Shown here piece after piece: positions 17,188 through 25,904 of a stretch of DNA of 64,000 nucleotides. The stretch is from Roseitranquillus sediminis (GTDB taxonomy: Bacteria > Pseudomonadota > Alphaproteobacteria > Rhodobacterales > Rhodobacteraceae), in assembly GCF_016918935.1 (NCBI RefSeq), contig NZ_JAFFOB010000018.1, forward strand, positions 124,001-188,000, in the 5' to 3' direction. The position numbers and the translations under genes were made by a program. Position 1 is the first letter of the stretch, and every line of letters begins with the position of its first letter. The notes under the pieces are model-generated. The model was not told the DNA's origin. It saw only the letters and a list, made by a program, of their open reading frames with translations, and made no database searches.

Positions 17188-17852
17188 TCCACCGGCCTTC
17201 GCCGAACCACGGACCGCGCCGCGGCGGCGTACGCCCCGACCTGATCGTCCTGCACTACACCGCGATGGAGCGCGATGCGGCGCTCGAGCGTCTGTGCGAC
17301 CCTGCGGCCGCGGTCTCGTCGCACTGGCTCATCGACCGGCGCGGCGAGGCCTTCCATCTGGTCGACGAGGAACTCCGCGCCTGGCACGCGGGAATGGGAT
17401 CTTGGGGCGCGGTGACGGACGTCAACTCGCGCTCCATCGGGATCGAGCTCGAGGGCGACGGCAGTCAATATCCGGCTCCGCTGATGGAGGCGCTCACGCG
17501 CCTACTGAGGGACATCATGGCGCGTCGCGACATTCACCCTGCCCGCGTCATTGGGCATTCCGACATGGCTCCGGGCCGGAAGTGCGATCCTGGCCCGCTT
17601 TTCGACTGGCGCGGCCTAGCGCACGCCGGCCTCTCCGTCTGGCCGGAGGCGGGCGAGGACGAACCTAGCGGCACCGACGCTGCGCTGCTGCGCTTCGGCT
17701 ATCCTGCCTTCGTGTCGCCGCAACTTAGACTCGAGGCTTTCCGTCTGCGGTTTCGGCCCGGAGCGTCGGGTCCGGCCGATGCGGTTGACGCCGGGCTCGC
17801 CTTCGACCTTGCAAGGCGGTTCCCGATTGACCGCTGGGACAAGGCGGCATAG
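17184..17852 (+). CDS. N-acetylmuramoyl-L-alanine amidase (Amidase_2, AmiD-like)
   Basis: The 222-residue enzyme cleaves the MurNAc-L-Ala amide bond in peptidoglycan or recycled muropeptides. Zn ligands are visible in LIVLHYTA, in WHAG and in HSDMAPGRKCDPGPLF. No signal peptide is present, so it is probably cytosolic muropeptide recycling rather than export, although a Tat-independent route cannot be excluded. It overlaps the preceding lipoprotein gene and abuts rnpB. Confidence 0.92.
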   Translation: MIHRPSPNHGPRRGGVRPDLIVLHYTAMERDAALERLCDPAAAVSSHWLIDRRGEAFHLVDEELRAWHAGMGSWGAVTDVNSRSIGIELEGDGSQYPAPLMEALTRLLRDIMARRDIHPARVIGHSDMAPGRKCDPGPLFDWRGLAHAGLSVWPEAGEDEPSGTDAALLRFGYPAFVSPQLRLEAFRLRFRPGASGPADAVDAGLAFDLARRFPIDRWDKAA

Positions 17853-17860
17853 CTCTGGCG

Positions 17861-18236
17861 CCGTGCGGATGGCCGGGTGACCGCGGCGCGCCAGGCGCGT
17901 CGAGGAAAGTCCGGACTTCACGAAGCAACGGTGCCGGGTAACGCCCGGCCGGGGAAACTCGAGGGAAAGCGCCACAGAGAACAGTCCGCCCTGCATGCAG
18001 GGCAAGGGTGAAACGGTGGGGCAAGAGCCCACCGCGGGACGGGCAACCGGACCGGCACGGCAAGCCCCACCGGGAGCAATGTCGAATAGGGATCTCGTGC
18101 CCGTTTGGGCAGGGCGGCTTCGGCCCGAGAGATCCGGGTTGGCAGCTCGACCCCGTCGGCGACGGCGGGGCCAGATGAATGGTCACCGAAGGGGGCGACC
18201 CCGGAACAGAATCCGGCTTACAGGCCATCCGCACGT
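17861..18236 (+). ncRNA. rnpB: RNase P RNA (M1 RNA)
   Basis: Two universal class A signatures are present: GAGGAAAGTCCGGAC near 17902 and ACAGAATCCGGCTTACA near 18206. The termini form the P1 helix, GTGCGGATGGCC at 17863-17874 pairing perfectly with GGCCATCCGCAC at 18223-18234. It is the catalytic RNA that matures the 5' ends of tRNAs. It begins 8 bases after the amidase stop and accounts for the otherwise gene-free stretch 17853-18342. Ends are estimated from P1. Confidence 0.97.
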
Positions 18237-18272
18237 AACAGAGCCGTAGCTGCGCACGGACTCTCGTCATGG

Positions 18273-18301
18273 TTGACTTGTGGCGAGTTGGCGGCAAGAT
18301 C
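18273..18301 (+). promoter_or_regulatory. Candidate sigma-70 promoter for the PAS protein
   Basis: TTGACT at 18273-18278 is followed after 17 bases by AAGATC at 18296-18301, 42 bases before the PAS gene ATG. The -35 box is near consensus; the -10 is weak. Confidence 0.3.
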
Positions 18302-18342
18302 GCCGTCGCAGTCCGGGCAAACTGGCCCACACCGGAGGAGCC

Positions 18343-18720
18343 ATGGCCGACGGAAGCGGAAGTACTCAGACCGACCAGGTGATGGACGTCACGCTGGCCC
18401 TGTTGCGGGATCGAGCGGATCCCATCCTGCTCATCAATGCGGAAGGCCGTATCACCTTTGCGAACCATGCCGCGCTCGTGCGGCTCGTGCCGCAGGCGTT
18501 CAGGGGGGCGCTGTCCTGGTCGGACCTCTTCTTGCCGGAGGCCGAGCCGTCGCTGCGCAATACCCTGCTTCGTTCTCTCCGCGGCGAGAACGCACGCTCG
18601 CGGCTTGTCGCGCGGGACGGAAGCGTCTGGGACGCGGCTGCCACGCCCCTGGCCGAGACTTCGGGCGAGGTGACGACCATCCTGGTGACGCTCGACCCGC
18701 AGGCCGGCATTTCAGGTTGA
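18343..18720 (+). CDS. Single PAS-domain protein
   Basis: The 125-residue protein is almost entirely one PAS domain: [23 protein letters not shown], then [10 protein letters not shown] and a closing [13 protein letters not shown]. No output domain is attached, so it may be a sensory partner that acts through another protein. ATG at 18343 is chosen for the GGAGGAG site; an upstream start at 18280 lacks one. It lies between rnpB and rpmG. Confidence 0.75.
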   Translation: MADGSGSTQTDQVMDVTLALLRDRADPILLINAEGRITFANHAALVRLVPQAFRGALSWSDLFLPEAEPSLRNTLLRSLRGENARSRLVARDGSVWDAAATPLAETSGEVTTILVTLDPQAGISG

Positions 18721-18744
18721 CAGCCGACGGTCCGGGCTTAAAAG
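18717..18744 (+). promoter_or_regulatory. Candidate sigma-70 promoter for rpmG
   Basis: A consensus -35 TTGACA at 18717-18722 overlaps the stop codon of the PAS gene. TAAAAG at 18739-18744, 16 bases on, is the likely -10. It lies 64 bases before the rpmG start. Confidence 0.5.
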
Positions 18745-18808
18745 GCGGACTTCCAGTTTCAGTTCGGGCGGCCGACGCGCCGTTCCTACCACTCGAGGAG
18801 AGGGCAGC

Positions 18809-18976
18809 ATGGCCAAGCCGACCACGATCAAGATCCGCCTGAACTCGACGGCGGACACCGGGCACTTCTACGTGACGAAGAAGAACGCCCGCACAATGAC
18901 CGAGAAGATGACGATCAAGAAGTACGACCCGGTCGCGCGCCGGCACGTGGAGTACAAGGAAGGCAAGATCAAGTAG
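18809..18976 (+). CDS. rpmG: 50S ribosomal protein L33
   Basis: The 55-residue protein [18 protein letters not shown] continues [10 protein letters not shown] and [21 protein letters not shown], the L33 pattern. It lacks the CxxC pairs, so this is the zinc-free C-minus form usual in alphaproteobacteria. GAGGAGAGGG is the ribosome site. A terminator hairpin follows at 19002-19029. Confidence 0.97.
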   Translation: MAKPTTIKIRLNSTADTGHFYVTKKNARTMTEKMTIKKYDPVARRHVEYKEGKIK

Positions 18977-19001
18977 CTTTCCGCCGAGCCGGACTTTCCG
19001 A

Positions 19002-19029
19002 GGGTCGCGCCGCTTGCGCGGCCCTTTTT
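19002..19029 (+). terminator. Intrinsic terminator after rpmG
   Basis: GGGTCGCGC (19002-19010), loop CGCTT, GCGCGGCCC (19016-19024; one G-U pair in RNA), then five T. It ends the rpmG transcript. Confidence 0.8.
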
Positions 19030-19048
19030 GTGTCTGCTCTATGGTGGA

Positions 19049-19549
19049 ATGGCGGCCACACTGACCGTGAGGGTCGCGAGACCCAACGACCTGCAGACGC
19101 TCGACACCATGTTCGCGCGAAGCTATCCGGCTTTGCTGAAGAACGACTATCCGCCGTCGATCATGGTCACCGCCGTGCCGGTCATCGCACGGGCCAACCC
19201 GCGCCTCCTTGCCTCAGGGACATACTATGTCGTGCAATCCGACGGCGACATTGTGGGCGGTGGCGGATGGACCCGCGCAGCGCCGGTTGGGCCGACCCGC
19301 AGCAAGACGGCACATGTCCGACATCTCGTCACCGATCACCGCCGCACCCGAGAGGGCATCGGCCGGACGCTGATCGAAAGGATCATCGCAGACGCGGCGG
19401 CGTCCGGCGCGCGCACGCTGGAGTGCCACAGCACGCGGACCGCCCGCCCCTTCTACGCCGCCTGCGGTTTTCGCGAGCTGGATCGCATCGACGTGCCTCT
19501 CGGCGCTGGGATCGTGTTCCCGGCGATCCGCATGATACGTCGCCTCTGA
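19049..19549 (+). CDS. GNAT family N-acetyltransferase
   Basis: The 166-residue product fits a GNAT fold: ARPNDLQTLDTMFARSY at the start, an acetyl-CoA pyrophosphate-binding loop in RTREGIGRTLIERII, and a C-terminal ECHSTRTARPFYAACGFRELDRI. The substrate is unknown. A start at 19028 is also possible but would lie in the rpmG terminator. The ribosome site is weak. Confidence 0.82.
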   Translation: MAATLTVRVARPNDLQTLDTMFARSYPALLKNDYPPSIMVTAVPVIARANPRLLASGTYYVVQSDGDIVGGGGWTRAAPVGPTRSKTAHVRHLVTDHRRTREGIGRTLIERIIADAAASGARTLECHSTRTARPFYAACGFRELDRIDVPLGAGIVFPAIRMIRRL

Positions 19550-19558
19550 TCCCTAATG

Positions 19559-19589
19559 AAAAAAAAGCGCCCCGGTTTCCCGGAGCGCC
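19559..19589 (-). terminator. Intrinsic terminator of the BI-1 gene (minus strand)
   Basis: Read on the minus strand, GCGCTCCGG-GAAA-CCGGGGCGC forms a 9-bp stem (one G-U) followed by eight T (19566-19559). It lies 27 bases beyond the stop of the minus-strand gene at 19616. Confidence 0.85.
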
Positions 19590-19615
19590 TTCCAGTCCGA
19601 TCGCAGTAAACGCGA

Positions 19616-20353
19616 TTATTCGCGATTGCCCATGAACTGAAGCAGGAACATGAACAGGTTGATGAAGTCCAGGTAGAGGCTCAGTGCCCCCATGATCGCG
19701 GACTTGTTCAACCACTCTTGGTCCATCGACTGGACGTGCGCGACGTAATCGGTCTTGATCCGCTGCGTGTCGTAGGCGGTCAGCGCCGCGAAGATCAGCA
19801 CGCCGATCACCGACACCGCGAAGTGCAGCGCCGCCGAGGCGATGAAGATGTTCACGATAGAAGCGACGATCAGCCCGATCAGACCCATGATCAGGAAGGC
19901 ACCCCAGCCCGAGATGTCGCGCTTCGTCGTGTAGCCCCAGAGACTGAGCCCCGCGAAGGCGATGGCGGTCACCAGGAAGGTCTGCGCGATCGAGATGTCG
20001 GTGAAGGCAGCGAAAATCCAGCTTATCGACAAGCCCATGACGGCCGCAAACGCGTAGAAGAAGAGCTGCGCGCCCGCCGCGGAAAGCCGGTTGATGGCCG
20101 CGCCGAAGGCGAAAACCATGATCAGCGGCGCGAACATCGCGGCCCAGCCGAGGATGTTTGGCTGCAAAGTGACCGGGTCGCGGAAGATGGACAGAAGTTC
20201 AGGCGAAGATCCGATGGCCCAGGCGACACCCGCCGTGACCAGCATCCCCACCGACATCGTGCCGTAGACCTTGTTCATGTGGGCGCGAAGGCCCTCGTCG
20301 ATCCGCGCCGCGCGGGCACCGGCACCGGCCCGAACCGTCTGATACTCAGCCAT
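19616..20353 (-). CDS. Bax inhibitor-1/YccA family membrane protein
   Basis: The 245-residue protein has seven hydrophobic helices and BI-1 signatures: HMNKVYGTMSVGMLVTAGVAWAIG, SWIFAAFTDISIAQTFLVTAI, and LTAYDTQRIK near the C-terminus followed by LSLYLDFINLFMFLLQF. Bacterial members are pH-sensitive Ca2+ leak channels or modulators of FtsH-type proteolysis. Start 20353 has GGAGG upstream; the frame extends further but without homology. Confidence 0.95.
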   Translation of the reverse strand: MAEYQTVRAGAGARAARIDEGLRAHMNKVYGTMSVGMLVTAGVAWAIGSSPELLSIFRDPVTLQPNILGWAAMFAPLIMVFAFGAAINRLSAAGAQLFFYAFAAVMGLSISWIFAAFTDISIAQTFLVTAIAFAGLSLWGYTTKRDISGWGAFLIMGLIGLIVASIVNIFIASAALHFAVSVIGVLIFAALTAYDTQRIKTDYVAHVQSMDQEWLNKSAIMGALSLYLDFINLFMFLLQFMGNRE

Positions 20354-20483
20354 GTGTCGCCTCCAGAAGAATCCCCTTGCGGCAACCGACAGGCGGAGGC
20401 CGCTCTCGCTAGCAATATCGGCGAGGGCGGCCTTTAGTTCAAGCGCACTTGCACCATGTGAGGCGTGCGAAACGGTCGCGGCA

Positions 20484-20690
20484 TCAGGCGCGCCACCAGG
20501 CAGGGATGTCCCAGATGGGGCGCGCGGCTTCGGCCTCGGCCTCGGCACGTGTCAAACCGACGTCACGGAGGATATGGTCATCGGCACCGGCCAGCGTCTG
20601 ACGGCTGCGGCGCAGCGCGAGCGCCGCAAGCACACGCCGGAAAATGCCGAACCGGCGGCGGCGCGAAACGTGCATGGCAATCGTGGACAT
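20484..20690 (-). CDS. DUF1127 domain protein
   Basis: The 68-residue basic protein has the DUF1127 pattern RRSRQTLAGADDHILRDVGLTRAEAEAEA, which is short helices with an arginine-rich first half (RRRRFGIFRRVLAAL). Small Arg-rich DUF1127 proteins in alphaproteobacteria act in RNA metabolism or phosphate/carbon uptake regulation. The start at 20690 has an AAAGG site; 20726 is an in-frame alternative. It is divergent from the LysR gene at 20813. Confidence 0.88.
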   Translation of the reverse strand: MSTIAMHVSRRRRFGIFRRVLAALALRRSRQTLAGADDHILRDVGLTRAEAEAEAARPIWDIPAWWRA

Positions 20691-20812
20691 GAATTGGACC
20701 TTTCCGCTTGCTGATCGCGGGAGCAAATCGCATCACGCGTCTTGATATTTATGGTGCCTTTGTTCAATATTGAAAACGAATGTTCATGACGTGATCCATC
20801 ACGGAGAATGAT

Positions 20813-21664
20813 GTGCCTCGGAACCTGGATCTCACAGCCCTGCGCTCCTTCGTCGCGGTCGCGGATGCCGGCGGCGTGACGCGGGCGTCAAGTCTTCTCA
20901 ACCTGACGCAGTCTGCCGTATCGATGCAGCTCAAGCGGCTGGAGGAAGCCACGGGCCTCTCCCTCATCGACCGGTCCTCGCGCACTGTTGCCCTCACCGG
21001 CGCAGGCGATCAGTTGCTGGGGTATGCGCGGCGGATGCTGGACCTGAACGATGAGGTCTACGCGCGCCTGACACATCAGGAGTTCGAGGGCGAGATCGTC
21101 CTCGGCGTGCCGCATGACATCGTCTATCCCGCCATCCCGTCGGTCCTGCACAGCTTTTCCGCGGATTATCCGCGCGTGCGGGTAAACCTGATGTCGTCTT
21201 ACACCCGCAGGCTGAAGGGACTCTTCGACCGTGGACAATGCGACCTGATCCTCACGACCGAGGATGATTGCGATGCGGGCGGCGAAACCCTGATCGAGAA
21301 GCCCCTGATCTGGATCGGCGCCCCCGGCGGCGGTACCTGGCGGCAGCGCCCGCTGCGCCTCGCCTTCGAGCACAACTGCATCTTTCGCCACGGGGTGCAG
21401 CGCGCGCTCGACGCGGCAGGCATCCCTTGGGAAATGGCCGTGGAGTCCGACAGCAGCCGGACAGTGGAGGCGAGCGTGAGCGCCGACCTGGCTGTCTGTG
21501 CGCTGCTCGAGGGGACGCAGGTGCCTCACACCGAACGCATCCAGCACGGCGGTGCGCTGCCCGAGCTGACCTCGAAGAAGATCAACCTCTACGTCTCGGA
21601 TTACGTGGCCGGCAAGCCAGCCGCGCAGCTCGCCGCGCTGCTTCGCCATGCCTTCAAGAGCTGA
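20813..21664 (+). CDS. LysR-type transcriptional regulator
   Basis: The 283-residue regulator has an N-terminal winged HTH (LDLTALRSFVAVADAGGVTRASSLLNLTQSAVSMQLKRLEE) and a periplasmic-binding-type effector domain. It starts at GTG 20813. The divergent DUF1127 gene is the likely target, since this pairing is seen in other Rhodobacterales and LysR proteins usually act on the adjacent divergent gene. It ends 3 bases before the convergent oxidoreductase stop. Confidence 0.94.
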   Translation: MPRNLDLTALRSFVAVADAGGVTRASSLLNLTQSAVSMQLKRLEEATGLSLIDRSSRTVALTGAGDQLLGYARRMLDLNDEVYARLTHQEFEGEIVLGVPHDIVYPAIPSVLHSFSADYPRVRVNLMSSYTRRLKGLFDRGQCDLILTTEDDCDAGGETLIEKPLIWIGAPGGGTWRQRPLRLAFEHNCIFRHGVQRALDAAGIPWEMAVESDSSRTVEASVSADLAVCALLEGTQVPHTERIQHGGALPELTSKKINLYVSDYVAGKPAAQLAALLRHAFKS

Positions 21665-21667
21665 GTA

Positions 21668-22621
21668 CTAGGGCAGGATCACGACCTTGCCCGTGGAGGT
21701 GCGCCGCCTGAGCATTTCGAGCCCCTCGAGAGCACGGTCGAGAGGCAGCGTCGTTCCCACATGCGGGTGGATTTGCCCCCTCTCGTACCAGTCGAGGAGC
21801 TCGCGCAGGCTGCCGGTCAGGACGTCCGGGCGAAACTTGAGATAGCCGCCCCAGTAGTGGCCAATGACGCTGGCGTTCTTGACCAGCAGGTGGTTCGGCC
21901 TGACCTCCGGCACGCCGCCGGCAAAGCCGACCAGCAGGTAGCGCGCCTCCGGACGGCAGGCGCGAAGGGCTGCCGCGAACATCTCGCCTCCCACCGGGTC
22001 GTACACGACATCCGCACCGCCGAATTCGATCACCGCCTGCCGCACGTCCGCCGTGTCGCGATCCAGCAGATGATGCGCTCCCGCACGCCGCGCCACCTCG
22101 AGACGCTCCCGGCCACGCGCTACGGCAATGACCGTAGCCCCGAGGTTGCGACCGATCTCTACAGCGGTCAGCCCCACCCCACCAGCCGCGCCCAGCACCA
22201 GCAGCGTCTCGCCCGATTGCAGTTGCGCGCGGCGGACGAGCGCGAGATGGCTCGTGCCATAGGTGACCTGGAAGGCGGCCGCCTGCTCGAACGGCATGGA
22301 CGAGGGTAGCTTCAGGCAGCGCTCCGCCGGCACCGCGGCAAGTTCGGCCAGACCGCCCGAGCCCACATGCGCGGCGACCCTGTCACCGGCCCTGAAGCCG
22401 TCGGCATCCCTGCATTCGGCGACAAGGCCGGACAGCTCGCGACCCAAGACGAAAGGCGGCTCCAGACGCTCCTGGTAGACGCCATCGATCTGGAGGAGGT
22501 CGGCGAAATTCAGTCCGCACGCACGCACCTCGATGAGGAGCTCCCCCGCGCCAGGTCGCGGAGCCTCGATGTTACGCAGTACCGGCGCCTTGCCGGTAGC
22601 CTCGACCTGCAGGACCCTCAT
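21668..22621 (-). CDS. NADPH:quinone oxidoreductase (zinc-type alcohol dehydrogenase family)
   Basis: The 317-residue protein has the MDR layout: GroES-like N-terminal domain (ACGLNFADLLQIDGVYQ, GRELSGLV), then a Rossmann fold with LVLGAAGGVGLTAVEIGRNLGATVIAVARG and the NADPH-preferring pattern. Catalytic Zn ligands are absent, as in quinone oxidoreductases. It reduces quinones or alpha,beta-unsaturated carbonyls with NADPH. The start at 22621 is taken because the family begins at MR-V; an upstream in-frame start at 22687 adds 22 residues. Confidence 0.92.
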   Translation of the reverse strand: MRVLQVEATGKAPVLRNIEAPRPGAGELLIEVRACGLNFADLLQIDGVYQERLEPPFVLGRELSGLVAECRDADGFRAGDRVAAHVGSGGLAELAAVPAERCLKLPSSMPFEQAAAFQVTYGTSHLALVRRAQLQSGETLLVLGAAGGVGLTAVEIGRNLGATVIAVARGRERLEVARRAGAHHLLDRDTADVRQAVIEFGGADVVYDPVGGEMFAAALRACRPEARYLLVGFAGGVPEVRPNHLLVKNASVIGHYWGGYLKFRPDVLTGSLRELLDWYERGQIHPHVGTTLPLDRALEGLEMLRRRTSTGKVVILP

Positions 22622-22880
22622 GCGCCCTTCGTCAACCACTGATTCGCCGACGATTCGTTGCAATTTGCGATGCAAAACGCGCGACACGCATAAGGCGAGT
22701 TATCATTCTGCGAAAGACCCTAATTCACATTGATACAATTGTTAGCTGAGCGCGCAAAGTGGTCGCCGAGAGCGGGAATTGGCAGCCTTTTCGCAACCTT
22801 GAACCTAACTTTTGGACAGGTTGCCGAAGTGGTGTCACATGGAGGCATATAGGCTCGTAGTTGTAGTAGGGAGCCTATTG

Positions 22881-23249
22881 ATGAAGCATCCAGTTGATGT
22901 GCACGTCGGCAAGCGGGTGCGCCATCGCCGGTGGATGACCGGGATGACGCAACAGCAACTTGCCGAGCGTGTCGGAATCAAATTTCAGCAGATTCAGAAG
23001 TACGAGACGGGGATGAACCGGATCAGCGCCTCGCGCCTCTGGGACATCGCCAGCGCGCTGCAGGTGCCGGTCGCCTTTTTCTTCGAGGGCCTGAGCGACA
23101 GCGAAGGTGCCGAGGTGGAACCTGGTCTCCGCGGCGATATCCTCGCCGACAAGGAAGCGCTGGAGCTTATCCGGTCGTACTACTCTATCCCGGAGAACCA
23201 GCGCCGGCGGCTCTTTGAACTCGCCCGGGTGCTTAGCGACGCTGCCTGA
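22881..23249 (+). CDS. XRE-family HTH regulator, PraR-like
   Basis: The 122-residue protein has an XRE helix-turn-helix (GKRVRHRRWMTGMTQQQLAERVGIKFQQIQKYETGMNRISASRLWDIA) and a C-terminal tail with IRSYYSIPENQRRRLFELARVL. The sequence resembles the alphaproteobacterial PraR family, which regulates phosphate-dependent and symbiosis genes in rhizobia. The 259 bp upstream (22622-22880) are AT-richer than the rest and hold two GATTC CcrM-type sites but no feature I can place with confidence. The start at 22881 is preferred over 22812 as the homologous region begins there. Confidence 0.88.
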   Translation: MKHPVDVHVGKRVRHRRWMTGMTQQQLAERVGIKFQQIQKYETGMNRISASRLWDIASALQVPVAFFFEGLSDSEGAEVEPGLRGDILADKEALELIRSYYSIPENQRRRLFELARVLSDAA

Positions 23250-23258
23250 CTGCGCAAC

Positions 23259-23319
23259 GGGGACCACGGCTGAACGCCGTCTCCCCGGAGCGTCGTCCTG
23301 AGCGCAGAATGCCTCAGGA
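23259..23319 (+). terminator. Two hairpins after the XRE regulator, possible terminator
   Basis: GGGGACCACGGC pairs with GCCGTCTCCCC across TGAAC (23259-23286, one mismatch bulge). A second stem TCCTGAG/CTCAGGA follows at 23296-23319. There is no T tract, so it is either a Rho-dependent end or a stabilising structure. Confidence 0.45.
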
Positions 23320-23378
23320 TGCCGTCCCTGCAGTTCGCGCGCCTTGATGGCCGCCTCGCCTCGCTGTAGCGCGAACCG

Positions 23379-24176
23379 ATGCGTCACAACCCAGACCTGA
23401 TCCGGACACTTCTCTCAGTGGCAAACGCGCTCGCCGATGCCGCGCGCCTCCGGACCCTGCAGCATTTCCGCGCCCCGGACCTGCAGGTCGACGACAAGGG
23501 CGTCCGCGCCTTCGATCCGGTGACGGCGGCCGACCGCGCCGCCGAGGAGGAGATGCGGCGCATTCTCGCTGAGCGGCGGCCGGAGGATGCGGTACTGGGC
23601 GAAGAAGGTGGAGCCACCACCGGATCGAGCGGCCTGACCTGGATCCTGGACCCCGTCGACGGCACGCGCGGCTTCCTCGCGGGGACGCCTACTTGGGGCG
23701 TGCTGATCGCCGTCGCCGACGCGAATGGTCCCTTCATCGGGCTGATCGACCAGCCTTACATCGGCGAGCGCTTCGTCGGCTCGCCTATTGGCGCGACATT
23801 CACCGGACCGCGAGGCCCGGCGCGCCTGCGAACCCGGCCGCCACGCCCGCTGCCGTCCGCAACGCTCTTTACCACCTATCCTGAGGTCGGCACTGCCGAG
23901 GAGGGCGCAGCGTTCCGGCGCGTCGCCTCCGCGGCCCGCCTCACGCGCTACGGCATGGACTGCTACGCCTATGCGCTCGTCGCCGCGGGGCACGTGGACC
24001 TGGTGATCGAGGCCGCCCTCGCGCCGCACGACATTGCCGCGCCCATCGCGGTGATCGAGGCCGCGGGAGGGGTCGTCACCGATTGGTCCGGCGGGTCCGC
24101 GGCCGGCGGTGGGCAGGTCATCGCGGCCGCGAACCCGGGGATCCACCGCGAAGCCCTGGCCTTGCTGGCGGGCTGA
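23379..24176 (+). CDS. hisN: Inositol monophosphatase family, HisN-type histidinol-phosphate phosphatase
   Basis: The 265-residue phosphatase has the metal-site motifs GEEGG, DPVDGTRGFLAG and HDIAAPIAVIEAAGGVVTDW of the IMPase superfamily. The combination with PTWGVLIAVADANGPFIGLIDQPYIGERFVG matches the HisN (histidinol-phosphatase) group. An IMPase or fructose-bisphosphatase-like role is an alternative. It is upstream of, and probably cotranscribed with, the pseudouridine synthase, though a gap of 42 bp is present. Confidence 0.85.
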   Translation: MRHNPDLIRTLLSVANALADAARLRTLQHFRAPDLQVDDKGVRAFDPVTAADRAAEEEMRRILAERRPEDAVLGEEGGATTGSSGLTWILDPVDGTRGFLAGTPTWGVLIAVADANGPFIGLIDQPYIGERFVGSPIGATFTGPRGPARLRTRPPRPLPSATLFTTYPEVGTAEEGAAFRRVASAARLTRYGMDCYAYALVAAGHVDLVIEAALAPHDIAAPIAVIEAAGGVVTDWSGGSAAGGGQVIAAANPGIHREALALLAG

Positions 24177-24218
24177 CCGGCGGCGCTTTCCCTCCCGCGC
24201 AGCCCGGAGTATGGCGGC

Positions 24219-25022
24219 ATGATGACGGATACACCCGCAGGCGAGCGAATCGCCAAGGTCCTGGCCCGCGCCGGCGTGGCAAGCCGCCGCGATGCCGAGC
24301 GCATGATCGCCGAAGGTCGCGTCTCGGTGAACGGCAAGCGCATCGAGAGCCCTGCCCTGAACGTCACGCCCGCCGACAAGGTGGCGGTCGACGGTAACCC
24401 GCTGGCCGAGGCCGAGCCGCCGCGCCTCTGGCTCTACCACAAGCCCGCAGGTCTCGTGACCACTGCGCGGGACGAGAAGGGCCGGCGCACGATATTCGAC
24501 GAACTGCCCGAGGGGATGCCCCGCGTCGTGACGGTGGGACGGCTGGACCTCAACTCCGAGGGCCTGCTCCTCCTCACCAACGACGGCGCGGTCAAGCGCC
24601 GGCTCGAACTGCCGGAGACGGGCTGGACGCGGAAGTACCGCGTCCGCATCCACGGCTCACCCGAGGACTCGCTCTTCGAGCCTCTGCGAAAGGGTCTGAC
24701 CGTCGACGGCGAGCGGTTCCGCCCGATGACCGTCACGCTCGACCGGCAACAGGGGGCGAATGCCTGGCTCACGGTAGCGCTGCGCGAGGGGCGCAATCGC
24801 GAGATCAGGCGCGCGATGGAGGCCCTCGGTCTTACGGTGAACCGGCTGATCCGCGTGGGCTACGGCCCCTTCCGCCTGGGCGAGCTGAAGCCCGGCGAGG
24901 TCAGCGAGGTGAAGCAGCGTGTCCTGCGCGAGCAACTCGGGCTCGCCCAGCCCGAGGGCGAAGGCACCGCGCGCCCGCAGCGCACGCGCGCGACGCGGAG
25001 CCGCAAGCCCACGCGCCGCTGA
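24219..25022 (+). CDS. Pseudouridine synthase, RsuA/RluB family
   Basis: The 267-residue enzyme has an N-terminal S4 domain ([30 protein letters not shown]) and a catalytic domain with the family motif [16 protein letters not shown], where Asp is the nucleophile. The size and the C-terminal Arg/Lys-rich tail fit RluB (23S U2605) rather than RsuA, but the residue specificity is not certain. Confidence 0.9.
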   Translation: MMTDTPAGERIAKVLARAGVASRRDAERMIAEGRVSVNGKRIESPALNVTPADKVAVDGNPLAEAEPPRLWLYHKPAGLVTTARDEKGRRTIFDELPEGMPRVVTVGRLDLNSEGLLLLTNDGAVKRRLELPETGWTRKYRVRIHGSPEDSLFEPLRKGLTVDGERFRPMTVTLDRQQGANAWLTVALREGRNREIRRAMEALGLTVNRLIRVGYGPFRLGELKPGEVSEVKQRVLREQLGLAQPEGEGTARPQRTRATRSRKPTRR

Positions 25023-25025
25023 CCG

Positions 25026-25799
25026 TCAGCCCAGCGTCACGTCGAGAAGCATCATCAGGATCAACCCGAAGACGAGGCCGGTCGTCGCCCGGTTCTGATG
25101 CCCGTGGCGGTGGGTCTCGGGGATGATCTCGTGGCTGATGACGTAGAGCATCGCCCCTGCGGCGAACGTCAGCCCCCACGGCAGCAGCACCGTCGAGACC
25201 GACACTGCGGCAACGCCGGCAAGGCCACCGAGCGGCTCGACCAGTCCCGTCGACAGCGCCACGAGAAACGCGGTGCCGCGGCTGTAGCCCTGCCCGATCA
25301 GCGCGACCGCCACGGCCAGTCCCTCGGGCGCGTTCTGCAGGCCAATCCCGATCGCGAGCGGCATCCCGTCAGCGACCGAGCCGCTGCCGAAACCCACGCC
25401 CACGGCGATGCCTTCGGGGAAGTTGTGGATCGTGATCGCCAGCACGAAGAGCCAGATGCGCGCGAGCGCTGCGGCCTCGCTCCCCTCGCGCCCCTTGATG
25501 AAGTGTTCGTGCGGCAGTGCCTCGTTCAAAGCGGCGACCGTCGCCGCCCCAAGCGCGATTCCGCAACTGGCGATGAGGGCAGATGTCAGGACGCCGCCGT
25601 ACTCAGCCTCGGCGGACTCGAGCCCGGGGATGATCAGCGAGAAGAACGACGCGGAGATCATCACGCCCGCCGCGAAGCCAAGCAGCGCGTCGTTCGTCCG
25701 CCGCGTGATCCGCCGTCCGAAGAGGGCCGGCAGCGCGCCGACCCCCGTCATCAGGCCCGCCCCGAGGCTCGCCAGCGTTCCGATGAGCACGATGTTCAT
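25026..25799 (-). CDS. ZIP family metal transporter
   Basis: The 257-residue protein has about eight hydrophobic helices and the ZIP signature ITIHNFPEGIAVGVGFG with the metal-binding HNFPEG, then the second half QNAPEGLAVAVAL and SHEIIPETH. It imports Zn2+ and perhaps Fe2+. The terminal HRHGHQN is a histidine-rich loop near the end of helix. A longer in-frame start exists far upstream but is a shadow. AAGGATCG is the ribosome site. Confidence 0.94.
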   Translation of the reverse strand: MNIVLIGTLASLGAGLMTGVGALPALFGRRITRRTNDALLGFAAGVMISASFFSLIIPGLESAEAEYGGVLTSALIASCGIALGAATVAALNEALPHEHFIKGREGSEAAALARIWLFVLAITIHNFPEGIAVGVGFGSGSVADGMPLAIGIGLQNAPEGLAVAVALIGQGYSRGTAFLVALSTGLVEPLGGLAGVAAVSVSTVLLPWGLTFAAGAMLYVISHEIIPETHRHGHQNRATTGLVFGLILMMLLDVTLG

Positions 25800-25904
25800 T
25801 GGCGATCCTTCACGGCCTGCCGTCAGAAGCATGGTCCTGCGTCCCGGATTGTCACGCCATCTACCCGTTGCTAAGCCGGATTGACCTGCAGAGAGGATCC
25901 GCGA

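Noticed and set aside
22622-22880. Possible tRNA or small RNA in the AT-richer gap before the XRE regulator
   Set aside because: I found no cloverleaf, no conserved T-loop and no clear terminator; two GATTC sites alone are not informative.
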